Below, piece by piece: positions 1-8,161 of a DNA stretch of 24,882 bases (positions are counted from its first letter, which is position 1; each line of letters begins with the position of its first letter). Made by a program: the position numbers and the translations under genes. The notes beneath the pieces are model-generated. The model made no database searches, was not told the DNA's origin, and was given only the letters and a program-made list of their open reading frames with translations. Source of the DNA: Bradyrhizobium sp. (GTDB taxonomy: Bacteria > Pseudomonadota > Alphaproteobacteria > Rhizobiales > Xanthobacteraceae); NCBI GenBank assembly GCA_013695565.1, contig JACDAG010000070.1, positions 1-24,882 of the forward strand, in the 5' to 3' direction.

Positions 1-83
1 GTTCGTGACCCACCTCACAAAGGCCGGCCCAGGCCCGTGATAGGCATGGCCCCGGATCGGTAAATACGAGGCTCCGGGGCGTC

Positions 84-1874
84 ATGATGAAATCTGGATC
101 TCCAGGATTAGTTCGATGGATCGCTGCCGCCGCAGCGCTATTGGCTGTGTGCCAGCCAGCGTTTGCCGAGAAGCGCGTGGCGCTGGTGCTTGGCAATTCC
201 GCCTATCTGAATGTCGCGCCGCTTGCCAATCCCGTTAACGACAGCGCCAAGATCGCCGCGACGCTGAAGGATGCCGGCTTCGACGTCGTCGAATCCCGCC
301 GCGATCTGCCGGCGGCCGAGACCCGGCGCGCGCTGCGCGACTTTGCCGACCGCGCCCGCGATGCCGATATCGCCGTTGTCTATTATGCCGGCCATGGCAT
401 CGAGGTCGATGGCGCCAATTATCTGATTCCGGTGGATGCGAAGCTGGAACGCGACACCGACGTGTACGACGAGGCCCTCTCGCTGGATCGCGTACTGATC
501 GCGATCGAGCCGGCCAAGAAATTGCGGCTCGTCATTCTCGACGCTTGCCGGGACAATCCGTTTGCCAAGAGCATGAAGCGTACCGTGGCCACGCGCGCCA
601 TCGGGCAGGGTCTGGCCAAGGTCGAGCCGACCAGCCCGAACGTGCTGATCGCCTATTCCGCCAAGGCCGGGTTCACCGCAGCCGATGGTGACGGCAAGAA
701 CAGCCCGTTCACGACGGCACTTTCGCGCCACCTCGCGACCCCCGGTCTGGATGTTCGCCGCGCTTTCGGATTCGTCCGCGACGAAGTGCTCAAGAGCACC
801 GGCAACAGGCAGGAGCCGTTTGTCTATGGTTCACTGGGCGGCGAAGACGTGCCGCTGGTGCCGGCCCCCAAGGCTGCGCCCGCAGCGGCGGCTGCTCTCT
901 CGCCCGCGCTCAGCGCGCAGGCCGAGGCCCGCCGCGACTACGAACTGGCGCTGCAACTCGGCAACAAGAACGCGCTCAACGCCTTCCTCACGCAATATCC
1001 TGACGGTTTCTACGCCAACCTCGCCAAGCTGCAGCTCGACAAGATTGCCGCCGAGGAAATCCGCGTCGCCGCGACCGAGAAGGCGCGGCTGGCCGAACAG
1101 GAGCGGGCGCGGCTCGTCGCCGAGGGCGCCCAGAGGTCCCAGCAGTCGAAGGCGGAGGCCGATGTCAGGGCTGCCGAACAGGCGCGGATCGCCGCGGAAA
1201 AGGCCCAGCAAATTGCGCAGGATCAGGCCGCGGCGGCCGAGCAGAAACGCCTCGCGGTTGAGGCGCCCGCGCCGGCCAGGGACAAGGCCGTGAATCTCGC
1301 GGCTCTGCCTCCGCCGCAAGCCCCCTCGGCCGACGTGACCAAATCGGTGCAAGCCGAACTGCGTCGGGTTGGTTGCTTGACCAGCGCCGCCGATGGCGAC
1401 TGGAATTCAGCCTCGCAGCGCTCGCTGACGCAGTTCAATCGCTATGCCGGGACCAGGCTCGACGCCAAGGTGGCCAGTGTCGACACACTCGATGCGATCA
1501 AGCAGAAGAGCTCGCGCGTTTGCCCGCTGGTTTGCCAGCATGGCTTCGAGGCCGATGGCGACCGTTGCGTCAGGATCACTTGTGCGGCAGGATCGTTCCT
1601 CAACGACGACAATGAGTGCGAAAAGCGCCGCGCCAGCAAGCCGGTGGCGAGGCGCGATCGCGATACCGATGATCGTCGGGAGCGTCCGGTTCGGGAACGG
1701 CGACAAGACCTGCCCGAGGCCAATGTCTCCCGGCCCCGTGCTTCGGCTGGCGGATCGGGCCAGATCATTTGCGACTCAGGCGGTTGCCGGCCGGTCAGGC
1801 GAGGCTGTCGTATCGACTATCAGGGCGGCTCGCCGCGCAATGGCACCGGTGGTAATGTGGAAGCCTGCAACTGA
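84..1874 (+). CDS. Secreted caspase-like (peptidase C14) protein
   Basis: The protein has 596 residues. It starts with a signal peptide: a basic start, a hydrophobic Ala/Leu stretch at about residues 11-22, and a likely cut after QPAFA near residue 28, so it should act outside the cytoplasm. Residues 30-260 form a caspase-fold domain with the catalytic pair visible: His104 in YYAGHG and Cys155 in LDACRDNPF. These family motifs predict a cysteine peptidase, though bacterial members vary in cleavage specificity. Residues about 275-400 are Ala/Glu/Gln/Arg-rich and probably helical or coiled coil. Residues about 420-475 (VQAELRRVGC and following) resemble a peptidoglycan-binding-like helical unit seen in rhizobial caspase-like proteins. 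The end is Cys- and Arg-rich (at least eight Cys after residue 425). No strong ribosome site precedes the ATG, and ATG at 87 is an equal alternative. The substrate is unknown. It stands alone, convergent with the DUF1345 gene. Confidence 0.85.
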   Translation: MMKSGSPGLVRWIAAAAALLAVCQPAFAEKRVALVLGNSAYLNVAPLANPVNDSAKIAATLKDAGFDVVESRRDLPAAETRRALRDFADRARDADIAVVYYAGHGIEVDGANYLIPVDAKLERDTDVYDEALSLDRVLIAIEPAKKLRLVILDACRDNPFAKSMKRTVATRAIGQGLAKVEPTSPNVLIAYSAKAGFTAADGDGKNSPFTTALSRHLATPGLDVRRAFGFVRDEVLKSTGNRQEPFVYGSLGGEDVPLVPAPKAAPAAAAALSPALSAQAEARRDYELALQLGNKNALNAFLTQYPDGFYANLAKLQLDKIAAEEIRVAATEKARLAEQERARLVAEGAQRSQQSKAEADVRAAEQARIAAEKAQQIAQDQAAAAEQKRLAVEAPAPARDKAVNLAALPPPQAPSADVTKSVQAELRRVGCLTSAADGDWNSASQRSLTQFNRYAGTRLDAKVASVDTLDAIKQKSSRVCPLVCQHGFEADGDRCVRITCAAGSFLNDDNECEKRRASKPVARRDRDTDDRRERPVRERRQDLPEANVSRPRASAGGSGQIICDSGGCRPVRRGCRIDYQGGSPRNGTGGNVEACN

Positions 1875-1941
1875 GCGCGATCGCACTCAGGTCCTGGAAT
1901 ACACCCCCTACATCTTGCGTTTTCGGATGAGGCGAGGCCCC

Positions 1942-1975
1942 ACCCCTACTGTGCATGGGGTTGTTTTCGTAGTTT
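1942..1975 (+). terminator. Possible weak terminator after the caspase-like gene
   Basis: ACCCC at 1942-1946 pairs with GGGGT at 1957-1961 across a ten-base loop and is followed by T-rich sequence (TTGTTTT, then TTTTTT further on). The stem has only five pairs, so this is a weak intrinsic-terminator candidate. It lies between two convergent genes, where a terminator would be expected. Confidence 0.3.
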
Positions 1976-2014
1976 TTTGTCCATGGTCTGCGGTTCACCG
2001 CCGAACGAGCGCTG

Positions 2015-2704
2015 CTAGATCGCACTCGCGGCGATGTTGACCATCAGCGCGACCAGTGCGGTATTGAACACGAATGAGATGATGCCGTGCACGGTCGCGG
2101 TGCGCCGGATCATCTTGTCGGTGATCCCGACATCGGAAACCTGTGCGGTCATCCCGATCACGAACGAGAAGTAGACGAAGTCCCAGTAGTCGGCGTCCTC
2201 ATGCTGGTCGCCGCTTGGAAATTGCAGGCCGCCCGGTTTGCCACCGCGGTAATATTCATGCGCATAGTGCAGCGAGAACACCGTGTGCACCGCTGCCCAT
2301 GACAGGATGATGGTCACCGTCGCCAGCACCAATGCCGGTGCGCTGCGGTTCGCGGCACCAAGTTCGAACACGATGGCGGCGATGCTGGCGAAGGCGCCGA
2401 GCCCCGTTACCAGCAGGATCAGGAAACGGCCATCGTCCTGTAGCGCCGCGTTGCGGCGGATGTGCCGCATGCCGGTCCTGAACACCATAGTGAACACCAG
2501 CACGAGATACAGCGCTGTAAAGATATCCCAACCGATCAATAACCGCGTCACCAGCCGCAGCGAGTCCGGCAGCAAAAAGAACGCGATGATGCCGACCGCG
2601 ATCGCAATGAAGGTGCGTGGCCGCGCATAGACCACACGGAGCAGAACCGGCTTTTTCCTGAACCGGTCGACGAGTTCGTCGAGTTCCTTTTTCTGCGATG
2701 GCAC
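2015..2704 (-). CDS. DUF1345 family membrane protein
   Basis: The protein has 229 residues and matches the DUF1345 family by its overall pattern. After a charged cytoplasmic start (PSQKKELDELVDRFRKK) come hydrophobic segments at about residues 32-46, 55-75, 92-114, 122-146, 178-196 and 205-227. The conserved-looking loop HYAHEYYRGGKPGGLQFP precedes the DYWDFVYFSFVIGMTAQVSDV segment typical of the family. The function is not known. The start codon is GTG at 2702-2704, one base after the ispA stop codon, so the two genes are probably co-transcribed and translationally coupled; no clear ribosome site is visible. The family assignment is fairly secure. Any link to isoprenoids rests only on adjacency. 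Confidence 0.8.
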   Translation of the reverse strand: MPSQKKELDELVDRFRKKPVLLRVVYARPRTFIAIAVGIIAFFLLPDSLRLVTRLLIGWDIFTALYLVLVFTMVFRTGMRHIRRNAALQDDGRFLILLVTGLGAFASIAAIVFELGAANRSAPALVLATVTIILSWAAVHTVFSLHYAHEYYRGGKPGGLQFPSGDQHEDADYWDFVYFSFVIGMTAQVSDVGITDKMIRRTATVHGIISFVFNTALVALMVNIAASAI

Positions 2705-2705
2705 G

Positions 2706-3626
2706 TCAGTTCTTGCGTTCGGCGACGAAGCGCGACGCGGCCTTCAGCACGTCGCCCTTGGCACCGAAGATCGACAGTGCGGAATCCGCCCGCGCCAGGA
2801 GATCGCGCACGCGCTGCTTGGCGCCGTCGATGCCCAGTTGCGTGACGAACGTGGTCTTGCCGAGCGCCGCATCGGCGCCGGCCGGCTTGCCGAGGGCCGC
2901 GGCGTCGCCTTCGACGTCGAGCAGGTCGTCGGCGATCTGGAACGCCTCGCCAAGCGCGCGGCCGTAATCGTCGAGCGCCTGATACTCTTGCTGACTGGAC
3001 TGGCCGAGGATCGCGCCCGCGATGCAGCCATAGCGCAACAGCGCGCCGGTCTTCATCTGCTGCAGCCGCGCCACGTCGACCGGTTCGCGGTCGCCGAACC
3101 GGCCTTCGCCGGCCAGATCGAGCATCTGCCCGCCGACCATGCCGCCGATGCCGGAGGCGCGGGCCAGCGCGCGCGTCAGCAACAGGCGCACGGTTGGATC
3201 TTTGTGAATCTCGTCGCGGGTGACGATGTCGAACGCCAGCGTCAGCAACGCGTCGCCGGCGAGGATCGCGGTGGCGTCGTCGGTCTTCTTGTGCAGGGTC
3301 GGCCGGCCGCGACGCAAATCGCTGTTGTCCATCGCCGGCAGATCGTCATGGATCAGCGAATAGCAGTGGATGCATTCCAGCGCCGCGCCGGCGAGGAGCG
3401 CGGCATCGCGCGACACGCCGAACACGGCCGAGCTCTCAACCACGAGGAACGGCCGCAGGCGCTTGCCGCCGCCGAGGCTCGAATAGCGCATCGCATCCAT
3501 CAGCCGCTTCGGCCGCGCGATCTCGTCGGGCAATAGCGTATCCGCCAACAGCTTCGCCAGCAGGGCTTCGGTATCTTCGGCGATCTGGTCCAATCGCCTG
3601 GTAAAGTCGGCAGTCGCGGTCGTCAT
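2706..3626 (-). CDS. ispA: Farnesyl diphosphate synthase (polyprenyl synthetase family)
   Basis: The protein has 306 residues, the usual length for bacterial IspA. It condenses dimethylallyl and geranyl diphosphate with isopentenyl diphosphate to give farnesyl diphosphate, the precursor of ubiquinone side chains, undecaprenyl phosphate and hopanoids. Visible motifs are GGGKRLRP at 52-59, the first Asp-rich motif DDLPAMD at 94-100 (with the two-residue insertion of bacterial FPP synthases), the GGQMLDL segment at 165-171, and the second Asp-rich motif DDLLD at 233-237. Tyr89, five residues before the first Asp motif, is the bulky residue expected of a C15-limited enzyme. A geranylgeranyl product cannot be excluded by sequence alone. 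The DUF1345 gene follows one base after the stop. The ATG is preceded on the minus strand by GGAGCT, a plausible ribosome site. Confidence 0.9.
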   Translation of the reverse strand: MTTATADFTRRLDQIAEDTEALLAKLLADTLLPDEIARPKRLMDAMRYSSLGGGKRLRPFLVVESSAVFGVSRDAALLAGAALECIHCYSLIHDDLPAMDNSDLRRGRPTLHKKTDDATAILAGDALLTLAFDIVTRDEIHKDPTVRLLLTRALARASGIGGMVGGQMLDLAGEGRFGDREPVDVARLQQMKTGALLRYGCIAGAILGQSSQQEYQALDDYGRALGEAFQIADDLLDVEGDAAALGKPAGADAALGKTTFVTQLGIDGAKQRVRDLLARADSALSIFGAKGDVLKAASRFVAERKN

Positions 3627-3786
3627 TTAAGAATAGCTCCAGATCAATTTGGCCGGACAATCCCTGATGGCACGGCGTCAGTCAATTCCGCCAGCCAGCC
3701 CGAAACGCCTTAAAAGTGCTGGAAAACCCACGAAATATCATGGCGATGTCACCTATTAAGGGGTCTGTTGATCGACCTTGGGCCGG

Positions 3787-3893
3787 CTAAAGCGTTTTCC
3801 AGCGAACTGGCCCCGGTTCGCGTCAAGAAAACGCGTCAGAAAGAGGAATTCAGCGCCTTTCCGTTTCGATTTAATCGAAACGGAAAGGCGCTG
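3787..3893. repeat. Intergenic repeat element with two tandem hairpins
   Basis: This element contains two inverted repeats in a row. The first pairs GCGTTTTC (3792-3799) with GAAAACGC (3827-3834). The second is a perfect 20-base palindrome arm: CAGCGCCTTTCCGTTTCGAT at 3851-3870 pairs with its exact complement at 3874-3893 across a TTA loop. The layout resembles a repeat I recall as widespread between genes of Bradyrhizobium and relatives. It ends 23 bases before the mtgA start, so it would lie in the mtgA leader if transcription begins upstream. There is no T run, so it is not a classical terminator. Confidence 0.8.
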
Positions 3894-3916
3894 GGCTGAA
3901 CCGGAAGCATCCAATT

Positions 3917-4594
3917 TTGCGCATTGTCCGAATTCTATTGCTGATTTTGCTGGCCGTGCTGCTGTTGCCGTATCTGGTGACGCCGTTCTATCGCGCCGGC
4001 CATCCGGTCTCGACGCTGATGGCCTGGCGCTGGCTCAAGGGCGCGCCGGTGTCGCGGCAATGGATTGATTTCAAGGCGATTTCGCCGTCGTTGCCGCGCT
4101 CGGTGGTGGGCTCCGAGGATGCCAAATTCTGCAGCCATCGAGGGGTCGATTGGGGCGCGCTGCAGGAGGCGATCGACGACCACGAAGAGGGCGAGGTGTC
4201 GGGTGGCGGCTCGACCATCACCCAGCAGGTGGCGAAGAACCTGTTCCTGTGGCCAGGCCGCAGCGTGGTCCGCAAGGCGCTGGAAGTGCCGCTGGCGATG
4301 TGGATCGACCTGGTGCTGCCCAAGCAGCGGATTCTCGAAATCTACCTCAACATCGCCGAACTCGGCCCCTCCGGGCAGTTCGGGGCCGAGGCCGGGTCCA
4401 ATTACGCGTTCGGCCATTCGGCCGCGACCCTGTCGCCGCGCGAGGCGGCCCTTTTGGCGGCGATCCTGCCCAATCCTGTGAGGCGCAGCGCCCGCAATCC
4501 GGGCCCCGGGGTGCGGCGTTTGGCCGGGACATACCAGGCGCGGGCCAATGCCGCGGCGCTACAGCGTTGCTGGAGCGAGAATCGTGCTTTCTGA
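3917..4594 (+). CDS. mtgA: Monofunctional biosynthetic peptidoglycan transglycosylase
   Basis: The protein has 225 residues, typical of MtgA (glycosyltransferase family 51 without a penicillin-binding domain). It polymerises lipid II into glycan strands at the outer face of the inner membrane. An N-terminal membrane anchor spans about residues 4-24. GT51 motifs follow in order: GSEDAKFCSHRGVDW at 66-80 with the catalytic Glu67, GGGSTITQQVAKNLFLW at 96-112, and RILEIYLNIAELG at 138-150. The start chosen is TTG at 3917, because the first in-frame ATG (4019) would remove the whole anchor. GGAAG lies about ten bases upstream of the TTG as a weak ribosome site. rpmF follows about 150 bases downstream. 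Product assignment is secure; the exact start is less so. Confidence 0.92.
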   Translation: MRIVRILLLILLAVLLLPYLVTPFYRAGHPVSTLMAWRWLKGAPVSRQWIDFKAISPSLPRSVVGSEDAKFCSHRGVDWGALQEAIDDHEEGEVSGGGSTITQQVAKNLFLWPGRSVVRKALEVPLAMWIDLVLPKQRILEIYLNIAELGPSGQFGAEAGSNYAFGHSAATLSPREAALLAAILPNPVRRSARNPGPGVRRLAGTYQARANAAALQRCWSENRAF

Positions 4595-4628
4595 GCCAAT
4601 TTTGGCCCGTTTTAACCGCTTCCGACCC

Positions 4629-4657
4629 TAGCCATACGCCATCCCTTCCTCTATAAG
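4629..4657 (+). promoter_or_regulatory. Possible promoter upstream of rpmF
   Basis: TATAAG at 4652-4657 resembles a sigma-70 -10 box. TAGCCA at 4629-4634, 17 bases upstream, matches TTGACA at four of six positions. It lies about 95 bases before rpmF and after the mtgA stop. This is an inference from consensus only. Confidence 0.3.
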
Positions 4658-4750
4658 CGCGGCCTTATCGGCATCACAGCCCGTGCTTTGAAGCGCTGGG
4701 CGGTCCGCTACCAGGACGATGCCCTCCGACAACACCCCTAGAGGACCGTT

Positions 4751-4936
4751 ATGGCCGTTCCCAGAAGAAAAACATCGCCCTCGCGGCGTGGCATGCGCCG
4801 CTCGGCGGACGCATTGAAGAAGCCGACCTATGCTGAAGACAAGGATTCGGGCGAATTGCGCCGTCCGCACCATCTCGACCTGAAGACCGGCATGTACAAG
4901 GGCCGGCAGGTTCTGAAGGCCAAGAAAGAGTCCTGA
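4751..4936 (+). CDS. rpmF: 50S ribosomal protein L32
   Basis: The protein has 61 residues and is recognisable as alphaproteobacterial L32 from its start MAVPRRKTSPSRRGMRRSAD and from the RRPHHLDLKTGMYKGRQVL segment. It is a small basic component of the large ribosomal subunit. It lacks the paired CxxC zinc motifs found in some other L32 proteins, as expected for this lineage. GAGGA at 4741-4745 lies five bases before the ATG and is a good ribosome site. mtgA lies upstream on the same strand and a hypothetical membrane protein downstream. Confidence 0.95.
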   Translation: MAVPRRKTSPSRRGMRRSADALKKPTYAEDKDSGELRRPHHLDLKTGMYKGRQVLKAKKES

Positions 4937-5081
4937 GCAGGAATCCTGATCGGGCACAGGTTGGCGCGGCTGCTGGCCGTGCCTGAATTCGGCCAATGAG
5001 TGGGGTAAGACGGTTCCCGAAGGCGAGGTGCTATGCTTCGTCCGGGAACGTTCCGGTTTCCTTTTCAGGTAGGCCTCGCTG

Positions 5082-5708
5082 ATGTCCATGGTCGGATTCC
5101 CACTGCTTCTGATTCCGCTCGCGATCTACAACATCATCGCCTTCCTGATGCCGGACGTCGTGTTCGGCGCGCCGCTGTTCAAGCTGGCGCTGATGTCGGG
5201 CGTGGAATGGCAGGTGGCGCTGAGCGACGTCCTGATTGCGCTCGGCATCCTGCTGCTGCTGTTCGAGGTCATCAAGGGCGCGCGTCCCGGCGCGAAATAT
5301 CTCACCGACCATTTGCTGTCGCTGATCGTGTTCGGTGCGGCCGCCGCCGAATTCGTGCTGTTGCCGAAGTTCGGCACGTCGACCTATTTCCTGCTGACGG
5401 CGCTTTCGCTGGTCGATTTCCTGTCCGGCCTTGCCTTGCGCACCCGGCGTGGCGCTGTGGCGGTGCCGGCAGTTTCGGCCAAGAGCGCAAAAAAAGCTGA
5501 ACCGAAAGCCGAGCCGGCTTTGGCCGAACCTGTGCCGGCACCCGCGCCAACGGCGCCGGTCGCAACCGCCGAATCCGTGCGGCTGGATCACCCCGAACCA
5601 GCGCCCGTGCAGCCCGCCACGCCCGATGCGGCCTCGCCGGAAGTGCCGTCGCCGGATCTGCAGCCGGGTAGCGGCACGCCGACATCGCCCGGCACGCCGC
5701 CGCGCTGA
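5082..5708 (+). CDS. Conserved hypothetical membrane protein with Pro/Ala-rich tail
   Basis: The protein has 208 residues and I do not recognise a named family. Four hydrophobic helices are visible at about residues 6-23, 43-64, 77-95 and 100-119. They are followed by a soluble tail (about 125-208) rich in Pro, Ala, Glu and Ser with many PAP, EPA and TPA units, probably disordered. ATG at 5088 is an alternative start two codons in. It lies 145 bases after rpmF on the same strand and could be co-transcribed or independent. Codon use fits the neighbouring genes and the helices are clean, so it is very likely a real gene. The role is unknown. Confidence 0.75.
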   Translation: MSMVGFPLLLIPLAIYNIIAFLMPDVVFGAPLFKLALMSGVEWQVALSDVLIALGILLLLFEVIKGARPGAKYLTDHLLSLIVFGAAAAEFVLLPKFGTSTYFLLTALSLVDFLSGLALRTRRGAVAVPAVSAKSAKKAEPKAEPALAEPVPAPAPTAPVATAESVRLDHPEPAPVQPATPDAASPEVPSPDLQPGSGTPTSPGTPPR

Positions 5709-5727
5709 TTGATCGTTCAGACTGGAT

Positions 5728-6015
5728 TTAGATGATCTGCCGGGTCCGCCGCGCCACGCTGCGTCGTTCCTGCGGGTGCGCGCCATAGGCGGTCTGCGCA
5801 TCCTCGATCGAGGCGCGCCGCAGATTGCGGGTTTGCGGCACCTGGTCGGCGGTCGCGATCAAATGGGCCACGAAGCTTGGATCGGGCCGCGCCATGGTTG
5901 ATTTCCGCGCCCACTGCACCGGCTGGGTCACCGGCACCAGCGCGACACAGGCGGGCGCATCGGCGTCGAGGACTTCGCCGTCCATAACCTGGTCTGATCG
6001 ATCATTATCCAGCAT
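5728..6015 (-). CDS. Small conserved hypothetical protein
   Basis: The open frame extends upstream to 6126, but the most natural start is the ATG at 6013-6015, giving a 95-residue protein beginning MLDNDRSDQVMDGEV. The longer N-terminus is Arg/His-rich and looks like untranslated sequence. The remainder is hydrophilic with one Val/Ala-rich stretch and a segment FVAHLIATADQVPQTRNLRRAS resembling short rhizobial hypothetical proteins. No domain is recognised and no strong ribosome site precedes either start (a second ATG lies ten codons in). It diverges from the GGDEF/EAL gene. It could be a non-expressed frame, but its reading frame is clean and its start is sensibly placed. Confidence 0.6.
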   Translation of the reverse strand: MLDNDRSDQVMDGEVLDADAPACVALVPVTQPVQWARKSTMARPDPSFVAHLIATADQVPQTRNLRRASIEDAQTAYGAHPQERRSVARRTRQII

Positions 6016-6252
6016 CGCACGCAACCGGCTAAAACTGTCACGTTTTGGGACGTAACACCCTACTGCGATCTGCTCCTCGCAAGGCCTATGCCGATGCGTG
6101 CCGGTTCGTTCCCTCCAGGTTTGCACCTCTCATAAAACGTGGTTTCCAGATTATTTATGAACTTCGCCTAGCCTGTGGTTCGATTGAGCCATTCTCAGAC
6201 TGCCAGAATCACCTTGCCTTTCCCTGCGTTGTCCCGAATCGAGGCGACTTTG

Positions 6253-7944
6253 ATGCCCGCTGTCCCGCAAGCCTCCAGCATCCTCGCCTCGCTCGGGCAG
6301 GCGGCTTTCGTCTGGGATCTCGCCGCCGACACCATCGCCTGGAGCGATAACGCCGCCTCGGTCTTCACCGACATCCCCCCGGAAGCGCTGACAAGCGGCA
6401 CCGGGTTCGCCAAGCTGATCGAGCCGGCGCGCTCGATCCGGACCGACGCGCTGGGCCAACCGGCCCCGGTGCGCGGGGCTGAGGGCGTCGCCTACCGGGC
6501 CGAATATGGCGTGCGGGCCTCGACCTCCGCGCCCGTGATCTGGATCGAGGAAACCGGCTGCTGGTTCGCCGGCGCCGACGGCCGGCCGGCGCGCGCGCAA
6601 GGCATCGTCCGCATCAACAATGAGCGCCATGCCCGCGACGAGCAACTGGTGCGGCTTTCGCAGCATGATCCCCTGACCGGCGAACTCAATCGCACCCATC
6701 TGGTCGCCGCCCTCGCCGAAGCGATCGAGGAGGCCGCGCGCTTCCGCTCGTCCTGCGCCTTCATGCTGATCGGCATCGATCATTTGGCGCGCATCAATGA
6801 CGCCTTCGGCTTCGATGTCGCCGACGGCGTGATCGCCGAAGTCGGCAGACGCATTCGCGCGCGGCTGCGCGGCGGCGACGTGCTCGGGCGGTTTTCGGGC
6901 AACAAATTCGGCCTGATCTTGCGCAACTGCACCGTCGACGACACCAATGTCGCGGCCGAGCGGTTCCTGGCCGGCATTCGCGACGAGGTGGTGCCGACCG
7001 TCTCCGGACCGGTGTCGGTGACGGCCTCGATCGGCGCCATCAGCATCCCCCGTTATGCCCGCAATGCCGACGAGGCGGTTACCCGCGCGCAGGAAACGCT
7101 GGACGGCGCCAAGAATCGCCGCGCCGGATCGTTCGCGCTGTGGAAGCCCAATGTCGAACGCGACGCGCAGCGTCGCGTCAATATCCGCGTCACCGATGAA
7201 ATCGTCACCGCGCTAAACGAGCGCCGGATCGTGACGGCGTTCGAGCCCGTGGTCGAGGCGCGCTCGCGTCAGCCTGCGTTCTACGAATGCCTGGTGCGGA
7301 TGGAGCAGGACGACGGCCAGGCGCTGCTGGCGCCCGACATCGTGCCCGTCGCGGAAAAACTCGGCCTGATCCGGCTGGTCGATCACCGCGTGCTCGAACT
7401 CGCGGTCGCCGAGCTTGCGGCCTCGCCGAACGTGCAGCTCAGCCTCAACATCTCGCCCGACACCACGATGGACCCGGACTGGTGGACCGGAATCGAATCG
7501 CTGATGCGCGCGCATCCCGGCGTGGGCGAGCGGCTGATCGTGGAGATCACCGAAACCGTGGCGATCCAGGATATCGACGACGTCAGAGGCTTCGTCACGC
7601 GGCTGAAGAATTTCGGCAGCCGGATCGCGATCGACGATTTCGGCGCCGGCTACACCTCATTCCGGAATCTGCGCAAGCTCGGCGTCGACATCGTGAAAAT
7701 CGACGGCGCCTTCGTGCAGAACATCGCGCGCTCGGCCGACGATCGCGCCTTCGTGCAGACGCTGATCGATCTGGCGCGCCGGCTGCAGATCAAGACCGTG
7801 GCGGAATGGGTGCAGGACGAGGAGTCCGCGGTGATGCTGCGCGAATGGGGCTGCGACTACATCCAGGGCCGCCTGATCGGTCTCGCGTCACCGGAGCGGC
7901 CGTGGGCCGTGGCGGCGGAAGCGGTGTTGCCGGCGGCGAGTTGA
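6253..7944 (+). CDS. PAS / degenerate GGDEF / EAL cyclic-di-GMP signalling protein
   Basis: The frame is open from 6175 (GTG), but ATG at 6253 has GAGG at 6241-6244 eight bases upstream and is preferred, giving 563 residues. Residues about 15-118 look like a PAS sensor. Residues about 135-300 are a GGDEF domain whose signature is SGNKF (215-219) instead of GGDEF, so cyclase activity is unlikely; an RxxD inhibitory-site motif (R206, D209) is still present five residues before it. Residues about 315-550 are an EAL phosphodiesterase domain with ECLVR (345-349), Asn399, EITE ending Glu434, DDFGAGYTSF (461-470), Lys482, Glu518 and Gln538. Thus the residues known to bind metal and substrate appear retained. 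It probably degrades c-di-GMP in response to the PAS input, in the cytoplasm, as no membrane segment is seen. Confidence 0.88.
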   Translation: MPAVPQASSILASLGQAAFVWDLAADTIAWSDNAASVFTDIPPEALTSGTGFAKLIEPARSIRTDALGQPAPVRGAEGVAYRAEYGVRASTSAPVIWIEETGCWFAGADGRPARAQGIVRINNERHARDEQLVRLSQHDPLTGELNRTHLVAALAEAIEEAARFRSSCAFMLIGIDHLARINDAFGFDVADGVIAEVGRRIRARLRGGDVLGRFSGNKFGLILRNCTVDDTNVAAERFLAGIRDEVVPTVSGPVSVTASIGAISIPRYARNADEAVTRAQETLDGAKNRRAGSFALWKPNVERDAQRRVNIRVTDEIVTALNERRIVTAFEPVVEARSRQPAFYECLVRMEQDDGQALLAPDIVPVAEKLGLIRLVDHRVLELAVAELAASPNVQLSLNISPDTTMDPDWWTGIESLMRAHPGVGERLIVEITETVAIQDIDDVRGFVTRLKNFGSRIAIDDFGAGYTSFRNLRKLGVDIVKIDGAFVQNIARSADDRAFVQTLIDLARRLQIKTVAEWVQDEESAVMLREWGCDYIQGRLIGLASPERPWAVAAEAVLPAAS

Positions 7945-7971
7945 AATTGGGGACGCGTTGAAAATCTCTCC

Positions 7972-8125
7972 GTCGTCCCGGACAAGCGAAGCGCGATCAC
8001 AGATGCGCAATTGCGCATCGGGGGACCCATAACCACCGATGCGCGCGGTTATGCGGAGCTGGAGCTCCAGCTCTTTGCCAAATAAAGATTTGTGGTTATG
8101 GGTCCCGGGTCAAGCCCGGGACGAC
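7972..8125. repeat. Inverted pair of REP-like palindromes (BIME-like)
   Basis: Two oppositely oriented units flank a spacer of about 55 bases. GTCGTCCCG at 7972-7980 mirrors CGGGACGAC at 8117-8125, and GGACCCATAACCAC at 8023-8036 is the exact complement of 8092-8105. The left unit contains a nested GATGCGCAATTGCGCATC palindrome at about 8002-8019. The pair lies between the convergent c-di-GMP gene and phaR, where transcripts could form large hairpins acting as terminators or RNA stabilisers for both. Confidence 0.85.
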
Positions 8126-8161
8126 TCGTGGAGAGATTCGCGCAAGCGACGATGGCGCGAA

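Noticed and set aside
4628..5089. Minus-strand frame of 153 codons opposite rpmF
   Set aside because: It covers an unmistakable ribosomal protein gene on the other strand and has no family features.
6175..6252. Upstream GTG start for the GGDEF/EAL protein
   Set aside because: The ATG at 6253 has a better placed ribosome site and the extra 26 residues show no domain resemblance.
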